From Cycas panzhihuaensis (taxonomy: Eukaryota > Cycadophyta), in assembly GCA_023213395.1 (NCBI GenBank), contig CM041465.1, positions 229,593,741 through 229,657,740 on the forward strand: a DNA stretch of 64,000 nt, given 5' to 3'. The notes beneath the pieces were generated by a model. That model saw nothing but the letters and a program-made list of their open reading frames with translations, searched no databases and was not told the origin of the DNA. Position numbers and translations under genes: made by a program. This document shows, in pieces, positions 45,562 through 55,871 of this stretch. The stretch's first letter is position 1. Every line of letters starts with the position of its first letter.

Positions 45562-45680
45562 TTGTTATTGACGTGATACTTGCGACCATTGATAAAGATA
45601 ACCTCCCATCCGCCTATCACTTCATTATTCAGTTCTACGTAATATGGACTCTACCGAGGATGCTTGGAAACTCGATGTAA

Positions 45681-46845
45681 GTGAATGAAAAAGGACCTGA
45701 AGAAATACAGCAGCAGAGAATCAAAAGGGCAAAGAATCAGAGGAAGAAGTTGAAGAGGAAAGGAAAAGGGGAAAAGCAACGTGACAAAGCCACAAGTCTC
45801 ATCAAGGAACCAGTTCTGGAGGTTGAGGATTTCAGGCATCAATCTTTACCGATAACAGTTCGTGGTGACATGAGTTGCCCAACGAAAGGTATGGATAATG
45901 TTATCCTAGTTTGTGTTGATAGGATGGTAGGAAGAATTCAATTGGTGACAGGTCATACAGTGATTTGCGTGTATTAGAAAATATCCATGATCTCCCTCAA
46001 CTCAGTTACATTCTCCACTCTCATCCTTGAGAAGATCAAGATTATAACAGCATATCCTAGAGCGACACTAGAAAGTTGTTCTCAAAGGAACATAAGGAGG
46101 ATATCATGTCACCAGAATCTTGCTTATCGAATTCATATTCCCTTTTGGATAGGTTACCTGATTATGAAAGTCAATCAGATTGAAATAATGTTCCATGTAT
46201 GCATATCCATAATCAGGAAGCATATGCATGAGAGTATCATAGAAATACTCATTATACTTAGTTCATGGAACCCTTTGAGTGAGACAGAGAAAGCAAGGTA
46301 CATCACACGGATTACAGGAACTCGACTCAATAAATCCATTGCTTGTGGGAGGATAATGATGTCTTACGGTTGGTAACTCATTCTTTGCATTTGGATAATG
46401 ATGATATTGCTAACATCTACTTTGGTCACTCACATACTGAAGAAGAGAGAAGCAAACAGGTGATAGAAGACATATTTGAAAGACACCTTGAAGATATCAT
46501 TGATAAATATATGCAGGATCATTTTGAATTATCCATGTTTCACTACTTGCTTTGCATGTCCAAGGATTCTCAATTATGTATGAAGTTGAAAGAAGCAAAG
46601 CTCGAATATCGTCAGTTAAAACGACAGCTTCAAAAAGGACACCACAAGGTTGAAGACCAAGACCATGCCCAAAACATGGTGTTCAAGACCCTTCCAAGAT
46701 CAAGGCGGTGGAGATTCAAAAGAGACAAAGTGCATCGTAGTCCTGCTGATCATATTGTCTTTAATGTCTCAAATTCATGTCAAGTGTCAATGTATGTCAA
46801 ATTGTCCTTAGTTCAAACATTAAACATTAAGGGGAGGTGTTAGAA
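45681..46845 (+). pseudogene. Car-family ORF, Car1 copy (broken)
   Basis: Three consecutive open blocks (45681-45977, 45987-46376, 46343-46843) are collinear with the single 310-codon ORF of Car2. The first block opens with a very basic stretch (RIKRAKNQRKKLKRKGKGEK). Aligned islands are FSTLILEKIKIITAYP, EILIILSSWNPLSETEKARY, EDIFERHLEDIIDKYMQ and NMVFKTLPRSRRWRFKRDKV. The product matches no Gag, Pol, Env or transposase I know. A stop near 45975 and a frame change near 46360 break it. It is followed by the polypurine tract. Confidence 0.8.
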
Positions 46846-47210
46846 ATAATGTTTAATGTGTAATATGTGTGGGTCCTAGGATAATAAGTGATAGTCCTAA
46901 GTCTTAGGCTCAAAAGGTCATTATAATACTATGTAAAAGGATATAAGTTTATTGGTCAAGTTAGTGGTGTAATGCTATTGGTCAGGACAAAGGTATTTGT
47001 CCCACATGCATTACTTGGGATGTATAGTCTCCCACCTCTTTGGTATATAAAGGTGGTTGAGGCAGTATGTAATGACATCACATCATCAAGGCTCATATTG
47101 AGTCTTTGGTGCTTTTGGTATGTTAATGCATTCTGATTATATTGTGTTAATCTCTGTTGATATTATTGATCTTGCTATTGATGAGTGTTCTCCATGTTAA
47201 AAACTTAACA
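46838..47210 (+). repeat. Car1 3' LTR
   Basis: 373 bp, preceded by AAGGGGAGG and followed by GAGAC. It matches 42419-42775 closely. Confidence 0.95.
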
Positions 47211-48530
47211 GAGACTACAAGAATAGACTATGAAGAAACCTTCTCTCTAGTAGCACAATTGATAACTATAAGAACAATTATCGCCATGGCAACATAATTT
47301 GGATGGAACATCATATAGCTTGATCTAAAAAGCACATGTCTAAATGGAGATCTAAATGAAGAAGTGTATATGGAATAACCCTTTGAATACATAGAGAAAG
47401 TTAAAGAACATTTTACCTATAGGCTCAAAAAGGTTCTGTATGGATTAAAATAGGCATCCAAAGTTTGGTACACAAAATTCGATCAACATCTCAAACAAAA
47501 AGGCTTCAGTTGGTGCAAATCTGATCATAGCCTCTATGTCAAAACAAATAAAAGTGGTCTAATCATTGTTATAGTAGTTTATATAGATGATATGATAGTT
47601 ACTAGAAATGATGATAACACAATTTGTCAAGTAAAAATCCAAATGGAAAATATGCTAGAAATGACAGACATGGGATTACTTCAATACTATCTAGGTATTG
47701 AATTAGATCAAAGAAAAGATTCTTTGTGTTCCATACAAAATATACAAAAAATCTCCTTAAAAAATTCAAAATGGAAGATTGCAATGCTTGTATAACCCCA
47801 ATGGAAACAGGGTGTATTTTGACTGCAAACGAAGGTGAACAAAAAGTTGATAAAACTTTGTATAGACAATTGGTAGGCAGTCTCATTTATCTTACAGCCA
47901 CTAGGCCAAACATTTCGTACTAAGTTGGAATAATCTCTAAGTACATGCAATCTTCAAAAGTTTGTCATTGGAATGTTGCCAAAAGAATATTGAGGTATAT
48001 CAAAGGAACTTCAACACTGGGACTTAGTTATACCAAGGCATCAAACTTTGAGCTAACAAGTTATAGAGATTAAAACTAGGTTGAAGATCAACAAAAGAGA
48101 AAATCCACATCTAGATATTACTTCACTCTTGGGTCTATTGTTACATCATGGGGTAGCAAAAAACAATCCATTGTAGTTTTATTGTCAACAAAAACAGAAT
48201 ACAAGGCAGTTGTAAGTGCCACATATGAAACAGTGTGGATAAGACAATTGCTCAAAGACTTAAGATAGGAATAGAATCAAGCTACCTCTATTTTTTGCAG
48301 AAATTAAAGTGTTATCAAGATGACTATGAATCTTGTATTTCATATTAGAACAAAACACATTGAAGAAGTACATCATCATTTTATTATAGAAAAAGTATAA
48401 GCAAAGCAAGTGGACTTACAATGTTGTACTAGTGAAGAACAACTTGCAGACATATTCACGAAGCCCTTATCAAAGGACAAATTTCAATATTTCAAAGAGA
48501 TGATTTGTATTAAAAATAAAAGATAAAACA
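47211..48530 (+). pseudogene. Cop1 reverse transcriptase and RNase H, downstream part (broken)
   Basis: Resumes after Car1. TRIDYEETFSLVAQLITIRT, LNGDLNEEVYME, KKVLYGLK, VWYTKFDQHLKQKGFSWCKS and VVYIDDMIVTRND (catalytic D-D intact, 47577-47605) are RT. LEMTDMGLLQYYLGIEL and RQLVGSLIYLTATRPNISY follow in shifted frames. RNase H survives as short islands (48060-48240). IFTKPLSKDKFQYFKEM lies near 48455-48505, in broken frames. Then comes the polypurine tract (AAGAGAGGG, 48533-48541). Confidence 0.9.
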
Positions 48531-48541
48531 TTAAGAGAGGG

Positions 48542-48743
48542 TGTTAGAGCAGTAATGTTTTATCTTGGTCTTTTCTAAAGTTAAGTTGAGGGTTGTGTGT
48601 CCAACCTCTCTTTCATTCTGTCTTGACACTTAGCCTACATGCATAGGTTCATTTGTATATATTGTATGTATTTATTCAAGAGTATTTCTCTCTCTCATTA
48701 AAACAAGGAAGTAACTTCTTTTTCTATTCTTATTGTTTTAACA
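48542..48743 (+). repeat. Cop1 3' LTR
   Basis: 202 bp; pair of 5795-5991, 43 kb away. The outer target site CATGC is at 48744-48748. Confidence 0.92.
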
Positions 48744-48748
48744 CATGC

Positions 48749-49205
48749 CACATACAACTACATTTTCTACATCTTGATATATGAGTAGTTAGCTTAGGAA
48801 TAAAATACATGTTAGGTGCTAGCCCACATGTGTTATATGATTACATATAAATGTTTATAACGAGGCTTCGATTGTGCATGTTAATATGGAATTGTTTGGT
48901 TGTGTACAAATGGCCGTTGTGTAATTGAGTAATTATGCCACCTCCAATAGTTAGTTGTGAACGGTTATTAACTCTCCAATAATGAAAGAAGATGCTCCTT
49001 ATGGCTATAAAGGCCCCAATTCAAACTTTGTAGTGTCATCTTCAAGAGTGTAACATGATCTTTCTTATCATTTTGTTTTAATAATCTCCACCCATCATGA
49101 CACTTGCACATTGATGATCATCAACTCATAAATACATACCATATTGTGTATATCATCTTGTCTACATTTTTTGCACATGAACCATCTTGTCTATGGTTGT
49201 ACTTA
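48749..49205. other. non-coding flank right of Cop1
   Basis: AT-rich, no supported frame and no similarity to the elements here. Resumes the locus interrupted at 5790. Confidence 0.5.
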
Positions 49206-49400
49206 ATTTGATTTGATAGGTGTAATAATTATTGATACTTGCACCTAGTTATTTCGATGCTTCTACCATGGATTTGATGCACATAACAACAATTACCCCA
49301 ATCTCAATGTTCACATAGATCTTGTACCATGGAAATTGTATTCAACCCCCATCAGATTTTTATGAAAAGAAAAAGGGGTTAGGGATGAAAAAAGACTTTT
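49206..49400 (+). repeat. ~195-bp direct repeat, copy 1
   Basis: Matches 49741-49930 along its length: shared words GTGTAATAATTATTGAT, CAATTACCCCAATCTCAATG and GATCTTGTACCATGGAAATT. About 10% different by eye. Non-coding. Confidence 0.9.
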
Positions 49401-49740
49401 ACATCATATAGTTATTTGAGGGGAAAAAAGCATCATTGCCTCTAGTACATTAAGAGAAATCAATAAAGAAGAGAAACTGAAAACTATTATCACACCATTG
49501 ATACCATTTACACATAGTGTTCCTCTTAAGCCTTGGGAATATACTATCCCCATGTCCATCAATGGCTCTTCATAATTCAAAATATTGTAATGATCATTGT
49601 CGGTAACCATAGAAAATAATGAAAATCTATATGGCCACCTAATCAAACCACCCTTATAATGTCCCCAGTGGGTAGTCTATAGCCTTTGAGGAGCCTTAAG
49701 TCATTAAAATAATACACACACGCACATACATATATGATCT
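49401..49740. other. spacer between direct repeats
   Basis: 340 bp with no supported gene. An 80-codon minus-strand frame (49646-49404) has no recognised motif. Confidence 0.5.
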
Positions 49741-49930
49741 GATTTAATGGGTGTAATAATTATTGATGCTTGTACCTAGTTATTTTGATGCTTATGCCAT
49801 GGATCTGATGCACATACCAACAATTACCCCAATCTCAATGTTCATATAGATCTTGTACCATGGAAATTGTACCCAACCCCCATCAGATTTTATAAAAAGG
49901 AAAGGGGGTTAGAGATGAAAAAAGACTTCT
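49741..49930 (+). repeat. ~195-bp direct repeat, copy 2, with a partial third copy to 49981
   Basis: Second copy of 49206-49400. Immediately after it (49937-49981) the repeat starts again (catgatctgatttgatgggt, then gtaataattattgatgcttg). That third copy is cut by the LTR of Gyp1b at 49982, so a tandem array was present before insertion. Confidence 0.88.
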
Positions 49931-49981
49931 AAATACATACATGATCTGATTTGATGGGTGTAATAATTATTGATGCTTGTA

Positions 49982-50465
49982 TGTAGTGAACCAAACTACT
50001 CGGTCTTAGCTAACTTAGAAGCAGTGTTCTAGCTGACTTACATGGGTTATTCAAGCCAATATCTCACCCTATCTTGGCTGACTTCTATATGGAGGCAGAA
50101 TCCAACTATATAAGGGAACCAGGGGCTTGATCCCCATTCATCCTAGTGCTGTTTTGGCAAGAGATTTTTGGCTTTTAAGGCAGCAGTCCTTCGACCCTTT
50201 GGGTAGCAGTATTCAGAGGCTACCTCACCTCGAAGAGGGAGCATTATCTTGGCTCCAACACTATATTTAATTAATATTTAATTACTCTATATCTAATAAT
50301 ATTTTGCTTATCCATTTCTCATTTACTTTTGCGACTTGCGCAACCTTCTTTTCATTTATTTATTATTGCATTTCAGACATATTTTGTTATCACTTGCTAT
50401 GTACTATTTGTATTTGAAGTCTTTTCTAGTAGATACTTGGGACCCAAGTGAATCTTGTCGCTACA
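49982..50465 (+). repeat. Gyp1b 5' LTR
   Basis: 484 bp, TGTAGTGAACC...CTTGTCGCTACA; reverse complement of the Gyp1 LTRs. TATATAAGG at 50107-50115 is the likely TATA box. Confidence 0.93.
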
Positions 50466-50479
50466 AGTGGTATCAGAGC
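50466..50479 (+). other. Gyp1b primer binding site
   Basis: AGTGGTATCAGAGC: the canonical initiator-Met tRNA complement, best preserved among the gypsy elements here. Confidence 0.92.
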
Positions 50480-50582
50480 TTCACTTCAAAGCGGTAATTC
50501 AGAGGGAAAACAGAAAAATCAGTAGTCAAATTCCCCGCCACACGAGATAGAACCTAGGTTGTGAAAAAGCCTCACCAACAAG

Positions 50583-51060
50583 ATGGTGAACTAGGTCGCA
50601 AATCAGATCAAGGGGATAGACAAGAAGTTAGACGAATTAAACAACAGTATAAAAAGACTTGCAACGCAAATAAGAGAGTTGATGAAAACCTTCTGAGAGA
50701 CTTCTCAGTTCTGTAGATACGAGATAACTGTGGAAGAAGAAGAATCACCAGGGATAGAGAAGCTGGGGGAATATGACACCTAGGATGAACACATCAATCA
50801 AGAAAATCCCAACAAATACAAAGGGATGACATTCGAGAGAAGAGAACCGTGAAATACATAGGCAGATCATGGAACCAAACATTCATTGGAAAAATTCGAT
50901 CTAGATAGATCAAGGGACATTAGAGGCTAGCTACTACACATGGCGACATATTTCGAGGATTATGGATTAAACGACAAGGATAAGATCTCAATAGCTGCAC
51001 TTCACTTATATGGAAAGGCATTACAATGGTTCTATTGGTGGAAAAAGATCAACGCAGGGG
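50583..51060 (+). pseudogene. Gyp1b gag, N-terminal part (broken)
   Basis: From ATG at 50583: QIKGIDKKLDELNNSIKRLA, YEITVEEEESPGIEKLGEYD, NQENPNKYKGMTFERRE, KHSLEKFDLDRSRDIRG, DKDKISIAALHLYGKALQWF, YWWKKINAG. It matches Gyp1 gag (39493-39030) with several stops. Cut at 51060 exactly after the residue triplet AG that in Gyp1 continues VQGSWDYLKRG. Confidence 0.9.
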
Positions 51061-51977
51061 TTTTTCAAGTGATTTTTCAGTCATTTATGTACTAATTGTG
51101 AAAAATTCACATTGTACTCAATTTTATAAGGCTCTCTACAAGGTGACCTTTATGCCCTAAGTCTTAAAAAAGGGCTCAAAATCACTCGTTTTAATAAAAA
51201 ATCATTTTATTTGGGGTTGGTTAGGACTATTTTAAAATCCTAAAATTGTGGTTGTGGATTGATCTCTTGGTGCACTTCATTAAAATTTGCATTTTGTTGT
51301 CGTTTATTTGCATTAAAACAAAACCGGTCAAGGCACAACATGTAAGCAAGCATATCTTCAAATGACACTAAACACCTTTTTGCTCTTTTAAAGTTTTTGT
51401 TTTTTTTTGGAACACTTTGTGTTATTTTATGTACTCAAATTACTTCAACTGAAACCTTTTATTGAGTTTTTATCAGCATTATAAAATAGCATTTTATCAC
51501 TTACTTAAGCAAATTACTCTAAGTCCACTTAAATCATTAAAAATTGCTTTAAAAATTTTGTTAGAGAGACCCAAAAAAGGTTAAAACCTTGCCTCTAGAA
51601 ATATCAAGCTTGGTGTATTCCCTAGGAAACCAACCAACCGTACAATCAGTGCATGATAATTGAGATTCTTTTGGAGAAAAGGGAGATCAAAAAGACTATT
51701 ATTGGGGTTGTGAATCCCAAGGAAAACATGGTATAGCCATGCAGATCAACCTTACCTAGCCTTGTCCTAAATTTGACTTGGCTAACTATTATCTAGAAAG
51801 ATTAGGGTTAGACCAACTCTTTGCCTAGTCCTCGACCCCTTATCACTCTATTTAGTTGTTGGATCTTCTTTGTAAAATTAGGGTTGTTGGTGTGTTAGAA
51901 GGTGGAACTTAAATGACGAAAGCTTTGAGTTTCTAAGTTATCTGCTAGCTTCAAGAACCTTAAACAACTTTAACATT
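51061..51977 (+). other. Cop4 leader remnant
   Basis: Aligns with the last ~0.9 kb of the Cop2 leader: words such as AGGGCTCAA, GGACTATTTT and TTCCCTAGG..ACCAACC..CCGTAC occur in the same order. No reading frame. Confidence 0.75.
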
Positions 51978-52965
51978 ATGGCTACTCTTAATATGCTTAA
52001 TGCATGCACTATAAAGTTGAATGAAAAAGATAATTTTGAAGAATGGAAAAGACAAACACAAAATCTGTTGATCATGAATGAGTTTTGGGCATTTGTATTG
52101 GGGAAGAATCCCAAATCTATTCCAACTACAAGCCCAATTAATAACATTGTAATCATTCGGCTTAATCCTCCTTTAGTTGCTGCTTGGGAAGCTAAGGATG
52201 AAAAAGCCTTAGCATTTCTTCATATGGTAGTTGATGTAAATGTTGATTAGAACATTTGTTGTGCTCGTATTTCAAAGGAAGCTTGAAACCCCTTAATTTC
52301 ATTGTATGAAAGGTGAGATGATGCTCGCATTATTATAACAAAAACTAAGATGTATACTTTGAGGTATATTGAGCCTATGTCGACATTTGTGTCTTCTATC
52401 AAAGAAATTAGTAATGAGCTAAATACTTTTGGGAAACCAACTTCGAAGAATGAACTTGTAACTGCCACATTGCATGCATTACCAAAGGAGTACAACGGTT
52501 TCATCTCTTCAATTACAAGAGACGGCACACTTAGCACTTTAACTTTCATTGAACTTGAAAGTCATTTACTTTGAGAGAAGTAAATCTATTCTGGACATGA
52601 TGAACCATTAACATTAGGTGCATTCACAGCCAAGTATAAGGCCAAGTAAAATCCCAAACAATCTCTTTACAAACAGCTTCGGAATATGAACATTGGCACA
52701 TCAAAAGCCAATGTCACATGTCATTATTATGGCAAGATGGGTCGCATTGCACCTAAATGTCGGAAGAAGCAATCTAACATATAGCAACAATAGTAGTTCC
52801 AACAACTACAACAACTGTAAATGCAACAACAACCACGTCAGCAACAGAATTAGCAGCAACAACAACCCCCTAAACCAAATCGACGTGGATTTCGAGGAGG
52901 TCAAAGAGGAAGGGGCAGCTTTAGAGGTGGCAACCAATGCCATACAAATTAGTTTCCTAATAAGA
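51978..52965 (+). pseudogene. Cop4 gag (broken)
   Basis: ATG at 51978: MATLNMLNACTIKLNEKDNF, EEWKRQTQNLLIMNEFWAF. The core continues after stops near 52248 and 52286 as FVSSIKEISNELNTFGKPTS and ALPKEYNGFISSITRDGT. The zinc knuckle CHYYGKMGRIAPKC (~52720-52765) has lost one Cys (Tyr) and the His (Arg). A Gln-rich stretch (52795-52870) precedes an RGG box, RRGFRGGQRGRGSFRGGNQ (52880-52935), a known RNA-binding type of motif. Confidence 0.9.
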
Positions 52966-54470
52966 AAAAATTGTTTTGTACTTATCACAACTCTCAAAGT
53001 GATAGCACATGGATCATTAACTTGAGAGCATCTAGACACATGACAGGTAATGAAAACTTGCTCTATAATATCAAAGGAGGAGGACAAACAATTACGCTTG
53101 GCAATAATGAATCAGTTGAGATATCTGTAGTAGGAAAAATTGTTTCTTTTCATTCTCCAAATCACCCTACTCCCACATTTCCCAATAGAGATGCCTACTT
53201 GATACCTTCAATGCATAAAAGTCTCTTATCTGTTAGGCAACTAGATAAACAACAGATGAGTATATTGTTTAAAGGTGGAAAATGTATCATTAGTGACAAA
53301 TATGATTAAGTGGTTGCCATTGGTCATGAAGACCATGGCCTTTAAAAATTGGATGTATCAAATATTACACTTGATACTGCTCTAGCTTATTCTGTCATAC
53401 AAACCATGATCAAAGAACAACTTTAGCGTAATAGACTACGCCACTTAAGCCTAGATAATATCAAAATGATATTTAACAAAAACATGGTGTATGGGCTTCC
53501 AAAAATATCAACATCAAAATGTCTTTGTGAAGCATGTATTATGGGGACACAACATAGAGGACCTTTTTCTGAAGACAACGCATGGCATGGATCACAACCC
53601 TTATAGTTGGTTCACATAGATCTATGTGGACCTATATCCACATCATCTCTTGGAGAAGCCTTGTACTATATCACCTTCATTGATGATTTTTTGCATAAGG
53701 TTTGGATATACTTCATCAAACACAAATCAAAGGCATTAGAAAAGTTCAAAGAATTCAAACTTGAGGTGGAAAATGAGTCAAAATCTTCAATCAAAATGTT
53801 GAGATTCAATAATGGAGGTGAATTTACCTTAAGGGAGCTTAATCAATTCTACAAAGCCCATGGAATCAAAAGACAACTCACTGCTCTGCATACACCTCAA
53901 CAGAATGGAGTATCCAAGCAGATGAATAGGACTTAGGCCAACAAAGCCAAAGCGATGATGCATACAAAAAGGCTACATCTTTCCTATTGGGTACAAGCAT
54001 TCCGCATAACAACTTATGTGGCCAATAGGAGTCCAACTACAACAGTCATTGATATCATACCAGAGGAGGCTTGGTCTAACAAAAAGTCAACTATTAGCCA
54101 TTTGAGGACCTTTAGGTGCACTACTTATATGCACATTCCCCAACAACAAAGAAAGAAGTTGGATCATAATAGTCTCAAATATATTTTTCTTGGTTACTCT
54201 CTTAATAGAAAAGCTTATAAAGTATATGATCCCATTTCCAAGAAAATGCATATATCTAGAGATGTAATCTTTGCTGAGGATAATGAGGAGTTGGAACTAG
54301 CATCTATCCATCCTCCTCTTGAAAAAAGCAAGAAGATTGTTGAGGATTTTCTTCCCTCACAATCTTCCACACCATGTTCATCATCTGCTCTCGTTGCTTC
54401 TTCGTCTAATTCAAATACAACTCCACTTGATCCTAGTACTTCTTCTGTTGATCAACCATTATAGCCCCAG
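52966..54470 (+). pseudogene. Cop4 protease and integrase (broken)
   Basis: Protease: TWIINLRASRHMTGNENLL (52998-53060), where D-S-G-A is N-L-R-A. Integrase: finger partly lost, CLCEACIMGTQHRG (53520-53560); LVHIDLCGPISTSSLGEALY holds the first Asp. At the second site LRFNNGGEF the Asp is Asn, and at the third GVSKQMNRT the Glu is Lys. So two of the three catalytic acids are gone. Then an open 169-codon stretch (53955-54464) with EEAWSNKKSTISHLRTF and a Ser-rich linker. Confidence 0.92.
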
Positions 54471-54987
54471 GATATTGATGTTCAAGTTATATCCATGAAG
54501 AAGCTACCCGAATGGTATACTTAAATGGTAAAGGACAATCAAGTCATTGAAGGAAAAAGTTCATCTAAAATGAGGCAGCAAACAGTTAACTATGCACTTA
54601 TGGCTGAGGTGCTTTGTGTAGACAAGCCTTCCACTTTTGAGGATGCATGTGAAAGTGAACAGTGGAAAGTTTCCATGGATAAAGAAATCCATTCTATTGA
54701 AAGGAATGGAACTCGGGATTTGGTAATTGCCTAAGAACAAACAGGGAATCAGTTGTAAATGGATATATAAAACCAAATTCCACTCTGATGATTCAATCAA
54801 GCATCATAAGGCTCAACTTGTTGCAAAGGGATTTAAACAAAAAGAAGACATTGACTACGAGGAGACCTTTGCACCTATGGCGAATATGGACACCATCAAA
54901 CTTATATTGGCCTTAGCTACTCAATACAAATGGCCAATCTATCAGATAGACGTGAAGAGAACATATCCAATTTTATCTAAGACATTA
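54471..54987 (+). pseudogene. Cop4 reverse transcriptase N-terminus (truncated)
   Basis: FEDACESEQWKVSMDKEIHS, CKWIYKTKFHSDDSIKHHKA, VAKGFKQKEDIDYEETFAPM and QYKWPIYQIDVKRTYP. It stops before the polymerase Y-x-D-D motif, with a junction to Cop5 sequence between ~54965 and 54988. Confidence 0.9.
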
Positions 54988-55158
54988 AGTTAGAGGTTAA
55001 TGAGGGCTATGTGCCATTCCCTCTTCTTTGTAATAGTGACAAGTGGTAGACAAATGGCTTACATGTAGCAAGTGGTTACAAAACATTTCATGTATTTAAA
55101 GAGAGATACTCTCTCACATAATCAACAATCTTTCTTCAGTCAAGTCTACTTTCTTTCA
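54988..55158 (+). repeat. Cop5 5' LTR
   Basis: ~171 bp from AGTTAGAGG (a decayed TGTTAGAG, as in Cop1 and Car2) to TTTCTTTCA; matches 63821-63978. The alternative start is TGAGGG at 55001. TATTTAAAG at ~55093 may be the TATA box. Confidence 0.85.
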
Positions 55159-55173
55159 TGGTATCAGAGTAGG
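55159..55173 (+). other. Cop5 primer binding site
   Basis: TGGTATCAGAGTAGG immediately after the LTR end; initiator-Met tRNA complement. Confidence 0.9.
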
Positions 55174-55871
55174 GCAAATAGCTTGTCCAATAAAATTTTG
55201 TAAAAAGCCTATTTATGAAATAACTGAGTGTGTCTGAGACAGATAGCAAGCCATTCATTAAATCCAAGATCAGTGAGTAAACCAAATGAAGTACAGAAAA
55301 GAATCTTCATGTATAGACCTTTATGGAATTGTATGGCATTGTACTGACGTGGTATGAACCAGAAAACTCAAAGTGCTCAGAATCTCGCAAATTTTCACCA
55401 AGAGGTGCATTTTGATAAGGTCGTCATTTCCTCCAACAGGATCGAGCCCATTTGAGCTCTCTTTTACGTAGTTTTGGCCCACTTTAGTGTGCACGGTTTG
55501 GAGGTTCCTCTGTATTTTTTACTCAAATCGCTCAAATTTTCCTGGTAATACCAAACAAAATCTGTTCTCCTATTTTGTCTACCTCATTTGAATCCACTTT
55601 CAAGTTTTTTGATTGAGTTTTTGAAAAATATGAGCATTTAAAAAAAAAAAAACCCTAACTGTAGTTTGTCTTTTTCGAGTCAGATTCAAAGCGAACAAAG
55701 ACTTTGCAAGATTTTTACATATCTAAAATCCTCACATTGTAATCTCTCTTTTGCACCCCTTTTCATTGTCATCTGTACAACTATACTTTCGTACAAAATT
55801 TCATACAATTGTACGATTAGTCAGCTTGGAGTCCAGAAAATTAGCCTGATAACTTCTGTTTGTTTCTCAAA
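55174..55871 (+). other. Cop5 leader
   Basis: About 700 bp without a supported gene, with an A-run near 55638-55650. Shares the tail motif GTACAA(T/C)TGTA(T/C)GA with the Cop1 leader (6590-6605), consistent with a related family. Confidence 0.65.

Larger units (their letters stand above)
42419..47210 (+). mobile_element. Car1: non-autonomous LTR element with captured gene cargo, inserted in Cop1 RT
   Basis: LTRs (42419-42775 and 46838-47210) are nearly identical, with about eight substitutions by hand count. A perfect GAGAC duplication flanks the element (42414-42418 and 47211-47215). Priming site TGGTATCGAAAGGTG (42776-42790) and polypurine tract AAGGGGAGG (46829-46837) are present. The 4.1-kb interior has no protease, integrase, RT or RNase H. 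In order it holds a leader shared with Car2, a Car1-specific cargo zone (about 43320-45300) with an antisense E2 fragment, a gag-like N-terminus, a Lys-rich stretch and an ORF shared with Car2. It must have moved using enzymes supplied by another element. Confidence 0.93.
5795..48743 (+). mobile_element. Cop1: outermost Ty1/copia LTR retrotransposon, split by two nested insertions
   Basis: The two LTRs (5795-5991 and 48542-48743) begin TGTTAGAG and end TTTT(G/A)ACA. They are flanked by CATGT (5790-5794) and CATGC (48744-48748), a 5-bp target duplication with one mismatch. Cop1's own sequence is only 5795-7331, 40208-42418 and 47211-48743, about 5.3 kb. The rest is Gyp1 (inserted in gag) and Car1 (inserted in reverse transcriptase). 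The order gag, protease, integrase, RT, RNase H is that of copia. All domains carry stops or frameshifts, so the element is dead. By hand count the LTRs differ at about 17 of 195 aligned positions. Confidence 0.9.
49982..51060 (+). mobile_element. Gyp1b: 5' end of a Gyp1-family chromovirus (truncated)
   Basis: Plus-strand relative of Gyp1: LTR, priming site and the first ~160 codons of gag, then an abrupt end at 51060 where Cop4 sequence begins. No second LTR is present in the window. The loss of pol and the blunt junction indicate a deletion that fused it to Cop4. Confidence 0.9.
51061..54987 (+). mobile_element. Cop4: Ty1/copia element of the Cop2 family, truncated at both ends
   Basis: Lacks both LTRs. 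It starts inside the long leader typical of Cop2 and ends inside RT, where Cop5 LTR sequence begins. Gag, protease, integrase and the RT start are collinear with Cop2. It has several stops, and catalytic residues are changed in protease and integrase. Confidence 0.9.

Noticed and set aside
55159-55173. tRNA-Met gene fragments at the TGGTATCAGAGC sites
   Set aside because: Only the 12-15 bases next to LTR ends match; these are primer binding sites, not tRNA genes.
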